A DNA stretch of 64,000 nt from G958296245 sp963664035 (GCA_963664035.2 OY760867.2:2542001-2606000); one strand, 5' to 3'. Counted from the first letter of the stretch, positions 24,875 through 31,849 are shown. The notes: generated by a model from the letters alone, not told the origin. Made by a program: numbers and translations.

Positions 24875-25974
24875 CACAGGCAACGATACACTTGCCAGCA
24901 TCGCCGACGGACCTGGGCCTCTACCCGGGCGACGTGATGGGCTGGTATGAAGCATGGCCCGCCCCGGTCGTCATCATATCGGACGGCCCCTACGGTCTCG
25001 GCAGCTATCCGGGAGACCCTCCAACCCCCGACGGGCTGGCGGAATGGTACGAGCCCCACGTCGAACAGTGGTCGCGGAGGGCGACTCCGCAGACTACCCT
25101 CTGGTTTTGGAACAGCGAGATAGGCTGGGCCACCGTGCATCCGGTGCTGGCCGCCAGCGGCTGGAAGTATCGCGCCTGCCACGTATGGGACAAGGGTAAG
25201 GCCCACGTAGCGGGCAACGCCAACACCAAGACGCTGCGCATGTTCCCCGTCGTAACCGAGGTCTGCGTCCAATATGTACGCGAGCCCGAGTTCGGGTCGA
25301 ACGGCTACAGGCAGACCGTCAAGGAGTGGCTGAGAAGCGAGTGGACGCGCACGGGTCTCCCATTTCGGCTGGCGAACGATGCCTGCGGAGTGAAGAACGC
25401 CGCTACCCGCAAGTACCTGACCGCCGACCACCTCTGGTACTATCCCCCGGCGGACGCCTTCGAACGGCTCTCCGAATACGCAAACCTGCACGGCGACCCC
25501 AGGGGCGCTCCATACTTCAGCGCCGACGGACGAAGGCCGCTCACGCGCGGCGAGTGGGACGGTATGCGGGCGAAGTTCCATTGCGAGTACGGGATCACCA
25601 ACGTATGGCGTGAGCCGCCCGTCAACGGTGGCGAGCGGCTGAAGGCCGGCGGCCGCGTCGTCCACATCAACCAGAAGCCCATTCGCCTCCTGGAGATATG
25701 CATACGCGCATCCTCGGACGAGGGCGACGTCGTCTGGGAGCCTTTCGGGGGCCTCTGCTCGGCCGCCGTGGCGGCGCACCGTCTTGGGCGGCAGTGGCGC
25801 AGCGCCGAGATAAGCGACGCGTTCTACGCGGCGGCCCGCAGGCGACTCGAGCGGGAAGTGGCCACGAAGCCATGGACAGACCAACCCTTATCCCGTAAAA
25901 GAGTGATAGGATTTCCGACAAGGCGGCGAGCGACAGCGGCAGCAACTTCGGACGCATCGCGCGCTATGGGATAA
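24871..25974 (+). CDS. Site-specific DNA methyltransferase (N4-cytosine or N6-adenine, beta-class order)
   Basis: A 367-residue amino-methyltransferase. The catalytic motif IV appears first as VVIISDGPYGLG (a D-G-P-Y variant of DPPY, about residue 31). The SAM-binding motif I, VVWEPFGGLCSAAVAA, comes near residue 287 together with LGRQWRSAEISDAFY. This is the beta-class arrangement. The segment between, about 220 residues, should hold the target recognition domain. TTG 24871 overlaps the sdhA stop (TTGA), with AGGAG three bases before it. No restriction endonuclease is adjacent, so it is a solitary methyltransferase placed between sdhA and sdhB. Target site and whether it modifies A or C cannot be read from sequence. 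Confidence 0.85.
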   Translation: MTQATIHLPASPTDLGLYPGDVMGWYEAWPAPVVIISDGPYGLGSYPGDPPTPDGLAEWYEPHVEQWSRRATPQTTLWFWNSEIGWATVHPVLAASGWKYRACHVWDKGKAHVAGNANTKTLRMFPVVTEVCVQYVREPEFGSNGYRQTVKEWLRSEWTRTGLPFRLANDACGVKNAATRKYLTADHLWYYPPADAFERLSEYANLHGDPRGAPYFSADGRRPLTRGEWDGMRAKFHCEYGITNVWREPPVNGGERLKAGGRVVHINQKPIRLLEICIRASSDEGDVVWEPFGGLCSAAVAAHRLGRQWRSAEISDAFYAAARRRLEREVATKPWTDQPLSRKRVIGFPTRRRATAAATSDASRAMG

Positions 25975-26072
25975 TGGACGAGTATATGGCGGCGACGAGG
26001 GGAATCGAAATCCGAGGGATCCCCGCCAGGGACTGGGCGGACTTCTTCAAACATCACAAGGACGGTGCTTAG
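25974..26072 (+). CDS. Small ORF, 32 residues, unknown
   Basis: Begins at an ATG that overlaps the methyltransferase stop (TAATG) and ends six bases before the sdhB ATG. The product MDEYMAATRGIEIRGI... is charged, with an aromatic tail (WADFFKHHKDG). Tight packing on both sides suggests it is translated, perhaps only to couple the methyltransferase to sdhB. No homologue is recognised. Confidence 0.35.
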   Translation: MDEYMAATRGIEIRGIPARDWADFFKHHKDGA

Positions 26073-26078
26073 ACACAC

Positions 26079-27041
26079 ATGGACGTTTCGCTGAGCGTCA
26101 GGCGCTACGACCCAGACGCGACAAAGCCAGAGCCCTACTTCCAGGAGTACGGAATACAGGTCGATAGGACGGCCACCGTCCTGGACGCACTGATCCAGGT
26201 CCGCGAGGAGGTCGACGGGACCCTGACCCTTCGCTGCTCGTGCCGCAGCGCCATCTGCGGCTCCTGCGCCATGAGGATCAACGGCCAGGCCGGCCTCGCC
26301 TGCAACACGAAGATGGTCGACGCCGTGGAGCAGGCCGCCGGCGGCGTCGTGGTCGTCGAGCCCGCAGGGAACATGGAGGTCATCAAGGACCTCGTCGTCG
26401 ACTTCCAGCCCTTCTGGAGCAAGGTGCGGGACGTGGAGCCGTGGCTCCAGACGGCGGGCCCGGAGCCCGAGCAGGAGTACCTGGCCCCCAACGAGGACAT
26501 GCTGCACCTGGCGGGCGTCATGAGCTGCATCATGTGCGGCGCGTGCGTGTCCGACTGCACCGTCCTAGAGGTGGACCCCAACTTCCTGGGGCCGGCGGCG
26601 CTGGCGAAGGCGTACCGTTTCGTCGGCGATCCCCGTGACGACGCCGACGCCGGGCGGCTGAGCAGCCTCAACGAGTACGGCGGCGTCTGGGACTGCACCA
26701 GGTGCATGCAGTGCGTGGAGGTCTGCCCCAAGGGCGTGGACCCGATGGGCCGCATCATGGCCCTGCGCGACAGGGCGATGGAGGCGGGCTTCACGGACAG
26801 CCACGGCGCCCGCCACGCGGACGCCTTCACCGAGTCCGTCGAGCACAGCGGCAGGGTGGACGAGCTCAGGCTCCCGATAAAGTCGAAGGGAGGCGTCTTC
26901 AACGTGCCCGAGATGCTCAAGCTGGTCCCCGTCGGGCTGCGCGCGCAGATGAAGGGGAAACGGCCGCCCATCATACACAGGAAGAACCCCGGCCAGCGGA
27001 ACGTGCGCCGGATATTCGAGAAGGTCGAGGATAAGCGATGA
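26079..27041 (+). CDS. sdhB: Succinate dehydrogenase/fumarate reductase iron-sulfur subunit
   Basis: A 320-residue electron-transfer subunit. The N-terminal ferredoxin domain holds the 2Fe-2S cysteines in CSCRSAICGSC and GLAC. The C-terminal domain has CIMCGACVSDC and CTRCMQCVEVCPKG for the 4Fe-4S and 3Fe-4S (or second 4Fe-4S) clusters. A C-terminal extension of about 70 residues follows (KLVPVGLRAQMKGKRPPIIH), longer than in E. coli SdhB and common in type-E complexes. It passes electrons from the SdhA flavin towards the CCG-domain subunit. The ATG of that gene overlaps this stop by four bases. Confidence 0.95.
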   Translation: MDVSLSVRRYDPDATKPEPYFQEYGIQVDRTATVLDALIQVREEVDGTLTLRCSCRSAICGSCAMRINGQAGLACNTKMVDAVEQAAGGVVVVEPAGNMEVIKDLVVDFQPFWSKVRDVEPWLQTAGPEPEQEYLAPNEDMLHLAGVMSCIMCGACVSDCTVLEVDPNFLGPAALAKAYRFVGDPRDDADAGRLSSLNEYGGVWDCTRCMQCVEVCPKGVDPMGRIMALRDRAMEAGFTDSHGARHADAFTESVEHSGRVDELRLPIKSKGGVFNVPEMLKLVPVGLRAQMKGKRPPIIHRKNPGQRNVRRIFEKVEDKR

Positions 27042-27928
27042 CATACGCATTCTACCCCGGTTGCGTGTCGCGCGGCGCCGCGCCCGAGCTGTTCGCGGCC
27101 ACCGTTGAGACGTGCGCGAAAATGGGGATCGAACTGGACTTCGAGCCCATGAAGACGGCTTCCTGCACGGGGTCGGGCGTCCTCCAGGAGAAGAACGAGC
27201 GCCTCGGCGACACGCTGAACGCCCGGACCTTCGCGCTGGCGGAGCGCTCGGGGCTGCCCCTTATCACCATATGCAGCACCTGCCAGGGAGTGATGTCCCA
27301 GGCTAACCACAGGCTCAAGTCCGACCCCGACTACCTGGCGTCGGTCAACGCCGACCTCGCCGAGGAGGGGCTCGAGTACAAGGGCACCGCCGACCCGAGG
27401 CACCTGCTATGGGTGCTGGTCGAGGACGTGGGCCTGGACAAGCTCAGGTCCATGGTCGTGCGGCCGCTGTCCGGGTTCAAGGTCGCGCCCTTCTACGGCT
27501 GCTACCTCGTCCGTCCATCCTCCGCGCTGGAGCTCGACGAGAAGCCGGAGAGGCGCGACTCGCTGGAGAAGGTGATCGAAGCCGTCGGGGCGGAGGTCGT
27601 CGACTTCCCCGGCAAGACCCTCTGCTGCGGCTTCCCGATCCTGATGATCAACGAGACCAACGCCGTCAAGATGGTCGCCAACCACACCTCGGACGCCAAG
27701 AGCCTTGGCGCAGACGCCATGGTCACACCGTGCCCGCTGTGCCACCTGAACCTGGACGGCTACCAGCCGCAGGCATCCGCCATGCACCCGCAGCCGATAG
27801 ACCTGCCGATACTGCACCTGCCGCAGATGCTCGGCCTCGCCCTCGGCATCGACCCGAAGGCGATGCGGCTCAACAAGCACATCATCTCCACCGAGCGGAT
27901 GCTGTCCGAGGTCGCGCTCGGCGCATAA
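27038..27928 (+). CDS. CCG-domain subunit (HdrB/SdhE-like) of type-E succinate dehydrogenase/fumarate reductase
   Basis: A 296-residue protein with two cysteine-rich CCG modules like HdrB of heterodisulfide reductase. The first has FYPGCVSRG, ASCTGSG (Ser-Cys where Cys-Cys is usual) and CSTCQG. The second has FYGCYLVRP, TLCCGFP and CPLCHLNL. In type-E SQR/QFR and methylmenaquinol:fumarate reductases this subunit replaces the haem b membrane anchors and contacts the quinone. No SdhC/SdhD genes are present here, consistent with that class. An amphipathic C-terminal helix could provide membrane contact. ATG overlaps the sdhB stop (ATGA). Confidence 0.9.
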   Translation: MTYAFYPGCVSRGAAPELFAATVETCAKMGIELDFEPMKTASCTGSGVLQEKNERLGDTLNARTFALAERSGLPLITICSTCQGVMSQANHRLKSDPDYLASVNADLAEEGLEYKGTADPRHLLWVLVEDVGLDKLRSMVVRPLSGFKVAPFYGCYLVRPSSALELDEKPERRDSLEKVIEAVGAEVVDFPGKTLCCGFPILMINETNAVKMVANHTSDAKSLGADAMVTPCPLCHLNLDGYQPQASAMHPQPIDLPILHLPQMLGLALGIDPKAMRLNKHIISTERMLSEVALGA

Positions 27929-28111
27929 GCCCCAAGCCGCTCCGTCGCCGTCCTGCCCCGTACCTGGTGCGGGGCGGGCATCTCCCCCTTGCCTCCTCAC
28001 GTCTCCCCTTCCTACGAAGTATATCCATTGTCAAAAAAAAGGCCCGAAAAGTCCTTTAACGTCTTCCGAATCCGCTGCTAGCATTCCTGCCGACAGGAGC
28101 GTCCGGCCTGA

Positions 28112-28675
28112 GTGGTAACGAGAATAGCGGGAGGGGTACTGAGAGGCAGGCGGCTGAGGGCGGCCCGGTCCAGGGGTCTAAGGCCCACCTCTGAGCGTGT
28201 GCGGGCGGCGCTCTTCTCCATCCTGGGCGCTGAAGCGGTGGATGGGGCCAAGGTGCTGGACCTGTTCGCGGGGACCGGAGCGCTGGGGATAGAGGCGCTG
28301 AGCAGGGGGGCGGCGCGGGCGGACTTCGTGGAGGCGCACGGGGGAAGGTGCGGGGAGATACGCAGGAGCCTGGAGGAGTTCGGGCTGGACGAGACGGGAC
28401 GTGTGTACAGGGGAACCGTGCCCAGGGCGTTGGACGGTCTGGAAGGGGGTTACGACCTCATCTTCGTAGACCCGCCCTACGACGTGGAGGACTGGCAAGG
28501 ACTGATGGAGCGGATCGGAGAAGGCAATCTCATGAGCGATACGGGGCTTGTGGCCGTGGAACACTCTTCGAGGCGGCCCCTCGAGGGCGCGTACGGACGG
28601 CTGGCCAGGGTCGAGCGGAGGACCTACGGGGACACCGCTCTCTCGATCTTCGCGATTGGAGGCAGGGATGGCTGA
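28112..28675 (+). CDS. rsmD: 16S rRNA (guanine(966)-N2)-methyltransferase
   Basis: A 187-residue SAM-dependent methyltransferase acting on G966 of 16S rRNA in the 30S P-site region. The N-terminus has RIAGGVLRGRRL and LRPTSERVRAALFSIL. The SAM site is VLDLFAGTGALGIEALSRGA and motif IV is DLIFVDPPYDV (about residue 120). GTG 28112 starts five residues before the conserved RIAGG segment. The gene is followed by coaD with an eight-base overlap, the rsmD-coaD order being widespread in bacteria. Confidence 0.95.
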   Translation: MVTRIAGGVLRGRRLRAARSRGLRPTSERVRAALFSILGAEAVDGAKVLDLFAGTGALGIEALSRGAARADFVEAHGGRCGEIRRSLEEFGLDETGRVYRGTVPRALDGLEGGYDLIFVDPPYDVEDWQGLMERIGEGNLMSDTGLVAVEHSSRRPLEGAYGRLARVERRTYGDTALSIFAIGGRDG

Positions 28676-29162
28676 CGCCGTATACCCCGGGACCTTCGAC
28701 CCCGTCCACAACGGCCACCTGGACATAGTGAACAGGGCCTCGCAGCTGTTCGACCGCCTCCTGGTGGGGGTATACGAATCGCCGCCGAAGTCGCTGCTCT
28801 TCTCGACGGAGGAGAGGGTGGAGCTCTTCAAGAAGTCGGTGGGGGACATACCCAACGTGGACGTGGTCCCGTTCAAGGAGCTTGCGGTCAAGTTCGCCAG
28901 GAGGGTGGGGGCGAAGTTCATCGTCAGGGGATTGAGGGCCGGGTTCGACTTCGAGAACGAGTTCGAGATGGCGCTGATGTGGCGGAACCTGGACCCGGGT
29001 GTCGACGTGGTGTGCATGATGAGCGCCCTGCAATACCAGTTCGTATACTCCAGCCGGATCAAGGAAGTCGCCAGGATGACGGGGGACATACGCAGCCTCG
29101 TGCCGCCCCACGTGGCGACGGGGCTCGATGCTAAGTTCAAGACGGTCTCTTGGGAGACCTAA
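28668..29162 (+). CDS. coaD: Phosphopantetheine adenylyltransferase
   Basis: CoaD transfers AMP from ATP to 4'-phosphopantetheine, the fourth step of coenzyme A synthesis. The 164-residue protein shows YPGTFDPVHNGHLDIVNRA with the T/HxGH nucleotidyltransferase motif, a substrate-binding Lys in YESPPKSLLF, and RGLRAGFDFENEFEMALM. The C-terminal YSSRIKEVARM replaces the usual SST-x-VRE motif. ATG 28668 is preferred because it lies just before the first strand and has AGG upstream; the frame upstream is the shadow of rsmD. Length matches the family. Confidence 0.96.
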   Translation: MADAVYPGTFDPVHNGHLDIVNRASQLFDRLLVGVYESPPKSLLFSTEERVELFKKSVGDIPNVDVVPFKELAVKFARRVGAKFIVRGLRAGFDFENEFEMALMWRNLDPGVDVVCMMSALQYQFVYSSRIKEVARMTGDIRSLVPPHVATGLDAKFKTVSWET

Positions 29163-29177
29163 AACAGGGGGTGTGCC

Positions 29178-29771
29178 ATAGAAATCGGACAGGTCGTTAG
29201 TGAGATCGAGGCAATCGCGGATTCGGCAACGAAGGTCCCCGGCCTGCGGGGCAAGGTGATGGTCGACGCCGACAGGCTCGAGATGATCAGGCAGAACGTG
29301 AGCTCCTCGGTGCCGTCGGACATCCTGGAGGCCCAGGAGATCCTCACGCAGAAGGAGAGCATCATCAACCAGTCCCTGCTGGAGGCGCGGCGGGTCAAGG
29401 AGACGGCGATGAGGGAGGCGGATGCCACCAGGGCCTCCGCCGATGAGGAGCACGCCGCCAAGGTGGGCGACCACGAGGTCATCCGCGTAGCGCAGGAGCA
29501 CGCCGACCGGATCAACCAGGAGGCCGTGCAGGAGGCGAACCAGATAGTGCAGGAGGCGCAGAGAAACGCCTTCCGCATCGTCGGCGACGCCGAGAAGATG
29601 GCCGTCGCGCGGCGCGAGGGCGCCGACCAGTACGCGCGCGAGAGCCTCTTCAACCTGGAGGAGCGGCTGGCCAGCCAGCTCGGGCAGGTCCGCAGGGGAA
29701 TCGACGCCCTCGGCGTCAGCAGGACGGCCCCGGCCGAGCCCGCGATGCAGGCAGCGGCGGCGGCTTCCTAG
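29178..29771 (+). CDS. DivIVA-like coiled-coil protein; probable non-standard AUA start
   Basis: A long helical, Gln/Glu/Ala-rich protein (about 197 residues from the proposed start) with the pattern EAQEILTQKESIINQSLLEA, EANQIVQEAQRNAF and DQYARESLFNLEERLASQLG. Such proteins follow coaD in Dehalococcoidia and relatives and may act in cell-envelope or division scaffolding (inferred). The family N-terminus begins near EIGQVVSEIEAIA, which is in frame here directly after an ATA codon at 29178 that has AGGGGG six bases upstream. No ATG, GTG or TTG precedes it in frame. GTG 29253 and ATG 29256 (MVDADRL) are fallback starts that would drop about 25 conserved residues. No membrane helix is seen. 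Confidence 0.75.
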   Translation: MEIGQVVSEIEAIADSATKVPGLRGKVMVDADRLEMIRQNVSSSVPSDILEAQEILTQKESIINQSLLEARRVKETAMREADATRASADEEHAAKVGDHEVIRVAQEHADRINQEAVQEANQIVQEAQRNAFRIVGDAEKMAVARREGADQYARESLFNLEERLASQLGQVRRGIDALGVSRTAPAEPAMQAAAAAS

Positions 29772-29775
29772 TGCT

Positions 29776-29966
29776 CCAACATTGTTGAAATGATGGCTGA
29801 CCTTGGAATCCCCCATTTTGGGGGAGGGTTAGGTCACCGCGTACGCTAGGGTCTCCTCGCCCGTTTGGAATCCCCTCCCCCATTTTGGGGGAGGGTTAGG
29901 GTGGGGGCGCAGCTGCCTCGCGCAGGATCCTCGCCACCCTTCATTGCTAGGTTGTCGGTCCACTAG
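29776..29966. repeat. 130-bp dispersed repeat family 2, copy 1 (with internal duplication)
   Basis: Starts CCAACATTGTTGAAATGATGG, contains the hairpin CCCTCCCCCATTTTGGGGGA twice in variant form, then GGTGGGGGCGCAGCTGCCTC, and ends GGTTGTCGGTCCACTAG. The same sequence without the roughly 60-bp internal duplication is found at 33594-33722. No open reading frame and no terminal inverted repeats are seen. It fills the gap between the coiled-coil gene and the Spx-like gene. Confidence 0.85.
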
Positions 29967-30008
29967 GAAGGCGGCGAATAGCGAATCAGCCGGTTGGGGC
30001 TGTCGCGC

Positions 30009-30362
30009 TTAGCCCAGACCTAGGGCGCGCGACAGCCCCGCCTTGTCCCTGCCCTGGACCAGGTTGCCGTCCACCAGCACGAGCGGGCGCTTGATCAGCC
30101 TCGGCTCTTCGAGCATCATGGCGATCAGCCGGTCGTCGCCGAGGGTGTCCCTATCGAGCCCCAGCTTCTTGAACGAGGGGCTGTTCCAGGAGAATACGTC
30201 CGAGACCGGGGTGTCCCCGAGTAGGGCGCGCAACTCCTCCCCGGATAGGGGGTCCTTGAAGAAGTCCCTCTCCTCCAGCTCGACGCCCTCCCGCAAGAGC
30301 CACGCTCTCGCCTGGCGGCAGGAGCTTCAGCGGGACCAGGTGTAGAAGACCGCCCTGGGCAT
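30009..30362 (-). CDS. Spx/ArsC-family thioredoxin-fold protein with in-frame UGA (candidate selenoprotein, UxxC)
   Basis: Reading from ATG 30362 gives MPRAVFYTWSR, then TGA (30329-30327), then SSCRQARAWLLREG, and on without a break to the stop at 30009 (117 residues). This aligns closely with B. subtilis Spx (LYTSPSCTSCRKARAWL), the TGA taking the place of the first redox Cys of CxxC. The rest is typical of the ArsC/Spx fold, including EEPRLIKRPLVLVDG. A hairpin with an apical GUG loop starts just after the UGA. The ATG lies three bases after the rpsR stop, so it is the fourth gene of the rpsF-ssb-rpsR operon. Without Sec insertion only a 95-residue fragment from TTG 30296, lacking the redox site, could be made. 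A sequencing error or true nonsense mutation cannot be excluded. Confidence 0.75.
30288..30329 (-). promoter_or_regulatory. Bacterial SECIS-like hairpin after the UGA codon
   Basis: On the minus strand, after TGA, CTCCTGC pairs with GCGGGAG (seven pairs, one G-U). An eight-base 5' bulge follows, then GAGAGC pairs with GCTCTT (six pairs, one G-U), with apical loop GTG. The loop begins at the 24th base after the UGA, within the 16-37 base range described for bacterial SECIS elements, and has G in first place. Confidence 0.6.
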
Positions 30363-30365
30363 GGC

Positions 30366-30707
30366 CTAGTAGCCGCCGCCCCTGTGGCCGCGCGCGAAGG
30401 GGAGCATTGCCAGGTGGCGCGCCCTCTTTATGGCGAGCGCCAGCGCGCGCTGGTGCTTCGAGCAGACGCCGGTCTTGCGGCGCGACTCTATCTTCGCCTC
30501 GTCGGACAGGTAGCGCCGTATCGCGGAGATGTCCTTGTAGTCGACGTGCTGCACCTTGTTGACGCAGAAGCCGCACACCTTCCTGCGGGTGTAGTACCGG
30601 GGGCGGCGCCCTCTCGGCGGCCTGCCGCCTCCCCCGCCCGGCCGCCCGGCCGGAGGCCTCGGAGCCGCCGCTGGGCTGGGCGCGGTAGTCGTCTGCTCTG
30701 TGGTCAA
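30366..30707 (-). CDS. rpsR: 30S ribosomal protein S18
   Basis: S18 binds the platform of the 30S subunit with S6. The 113-residue protein has a long Gly/Pro/Arg-rich N-terminal extension (residues 1-38), then the conserved core: KVCGFCVNKVQHVDYKD and RYLSDEAKIESRRKTGVCSKHQ, ending RARHLAMLPFARG. Three cysteines (CGFC and GVC) suggest a zinc-binding S18 variant. It belongs to the rpsF-ssb-rpsR cluster on the minus strand, with the Spx-like gene three bases downstream. Confidence 0.97.
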   Translation of the reverse strand: MTTEQTTTAPSPAAAPRPPAGRPGGGGGRPPRGRRPRYYTRRKVCGFCVNKVQHVDYKDISAIRRYLSDEAKIESRRKTGVCSKHQRALALAIKRARHLAMLPFARGHRGGGY

Positions 30708-30739
30708 TGGTCTCTACCTTTCCTGTCGCCGTCCTGCCG

Positions 30740-31153
30740 CTACCAGGGCAGGTCGTCCACGGCGTCCGCACCCGCGTCCTTGGGCGGTCCCTCATCGGGG
30801 CCGCCGCCCGGGCCGCCGGCAGCGCCGGGCCTGTTGAGGAACTTGACCTCGACGGCGCTTATCTCGTTTCCCGATCGGGGTTGGCCGTCCTGCGTGATGT
30901 AGGGCCTGCTGTTCAGCCGTCCCTCAACGTAGACCTTCATCCCCTTGGTGACGTACTGGTTGCAGGTCTCGGCGAGCCTGTTCCAGGCCGCGACGCGGAA
31001 CCACTCGGTCTCCTCCCGTTGCTCGCCGTCCGCGGTCGTGTATCTCCTGTTTGCAGCGACGTTGAAGTTGGTGACGGCGCTGCCGCTGGGGGTATAGCGC
31101 ATCTCCGGGTCGTTGCCGACGTTCCCGATAACGATCATCTTGTTGAGGGTCAT
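30740..31153 (-). CDS. ssb: Single-stranded DNA-binding protein
   Basis: A 137-residue SSB with one OB fold: MIVIGNVGNDPEMRYTPSG, VTNFNVAANRRY, TEWFRVAAWNRLAETCNQYV and GMKVYVEGRLNSRPYITQDG. A Gly/Pro-rich linker leads to the acidic tip DAVDDLPW, a variant of the usual DDIPF that recruits partner proteins. It is shorter than E. coli SSB but normal for the family. It lies between rpsF and rpsR in the conventional order. Confidence 0.97.
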   Translation of the reverse strand: MTLNKMIVIGNVGNDPEMRYTPSGSAVTNFNVAANRRYTTADGEQREETEWFRVAAWNRLAETCNQYVTKGMKVYVEGRLNSRPYITQDGQPRSGNEISAVEVKFLNRPGAAGGPGGGPDEGPPKDAGADAVDDLPW

Positions 31154-31187
31154 GCGGTCAGGGACCTCCTGCGGGCGGTAGTGGGCG

Positions 31188-31484
31188 CTACGTCTTCATC
31201 ACGAGAAACCTCAGGACGTTCTCGGACGCCTTGAGGTTGCGGTTCAACTCCGCGACGGCCCCGGGATCCAGGGAGAACCTCGTGAGCACGTAGTTGCCCT
31301 CGGTGAACTTCTGCACGGGGAACGCAAGCCTCTTGAGCCCCCAGTTCTCATGCTCGGCGATAGTCCCGCCGTTCTCCTCGATCATGCCGTCCACGCCCTG
31401 GACGGCCTCGGCGATCTCGTCCTCGGTCGTCTCAGGGTTGAGCACCACGACGAGCTCATAGTTGCGTTCCAACTGTGCTACCAC
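31188..31484 (-). CDS. rpsF: 30S ribosomal protein S6
   Basis: S6 (98 residues) forms a platform heterodimer with S18. The sequence shows RNYELVVVLNPETTEDEIAE, GGTIAEHENWGLKRLAFPV, EGNYVLTRFSLDPGAVAELN and LKASENVLRFLVMK, all typical. GTG 31484 is chosen because GGGGAGG lies four bases before it and the family begins shortly before YELVVVL; the longer upstream frame runs into MITE copy C and is not coding. It is the first gene of the operon. Confidence 0.95.
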   Translation of the reverse strand: MVAQLERNYELVVVLNPETTEDEIAEAVQGVDGMIEENGGTIAEHENWGLKRLAFPVQKFTEGNYVLTRFSLDPGAVAELNRNLKASENVLRFLVMKT

Positions 31485-31521
31485 TTTGCCTCCCCATGCG
31501 ATGCGAGCTTGAGCAGAGGGG

Positions 31522-31527
31522 ATTATA
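31522..31527 (-). promoter_or_regulatory. -10 box upstream of rpsF
   Basis: On the minus strand TATAAT lies at 31527-31522, 38 bases before the rpsF GTG. A convincing -35 box at the right distance is not visible, so this is a tentative promoter for the rpsF-ssb-rpsR-Spx operon. Confidence 0.4.
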
Positions 31528-31651
31528 GCATGGCCGGCGCATCCCTGCGGAATCCGGCCCGCGGCGTATCCGTCCGGTCTCCATGAGTCGCGCGGCCGGT
31601 CCTCTCCGTAGGCGAGGTCCGCCTTGGGGACATTCCCTATCCCGCGTCGTG

Positions 31652-31774
31652 GTAACTGTTCAGAGTTGGTGCGTTCCTCACCTAGGGCGCCCACAAGGGA
31701 CGCCCCTACGACTACGGCTTCCATCCCGTAGGGTGCAGCCCTTGTGGCTGCCTTCCCATACTCTGAACAGATAC
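31652..31774 (+). mobile_element. IS66-like MITE, copy C (123 bp)
   Basis: Begins GTAACTGTTCAGAGT and ends ACTCTGAACAGATAC (15-bp inverted repeats, one mismatch). Perfect 8-bp duplication GCGTCGTG at 31644-31651 and 31775-31782. The interior is nearly identical to copy B in the other orientation. It occupies most of the gap between rpsF and the permease gene, and its right duplication ends two bases before a TATAGT -10-like box. Confidence 0.93.
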
Positions 31775-31783
31775 GCGTCGTGG

Positions 31784-31820
31784 TATAGTCTTGGGCAGCC
31801 CCGCGCGCCGGCGCGCGGGG
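31784..31820 (+). promoter_or_regulatory. -10-like box and 22-bp GC palindrome before the NCS2 permease
   Basis: TATAGT at 31784-31789 could be the -10 box of the permease gene. It is followed at 31799-31820 by a perfect 22-bp palindrome (CCCCGCGCGCC and its complement) in the predicted leader, 30 bases before the TTG start. This may be an operator or a leader hairpin. The -35 position falls inside the right end of MITE copy C. Confidence 0.45.
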
Positions 31821-31849
31821 TGAGCGCAACCGCAGTAGAGGTGTGAACG

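Noticed and set aside
24871..25974. Type II restriction-modification pair
   Set aside because: No endonuclease-like gene lies within several kb; neighbours are all succinate dehydrogenase subunits.
29178..29180. Assigning the coiled-coil gene start simply at ATG 29256
   Set aside because: The upstream in-frame region continues the conserved N-terminus and has its own ribosome site, so the short start is kept only as a fallback.
30327..30329. Simple frameshift or pseudogene explanation for the Spx-like gene
   Set aside because: Both sides of the TGA are in the same frame, the homology is unbroken, and the stop falls exactly on a redox Cys. A nonsense mutation or base error remains possible and is stated in the finding.
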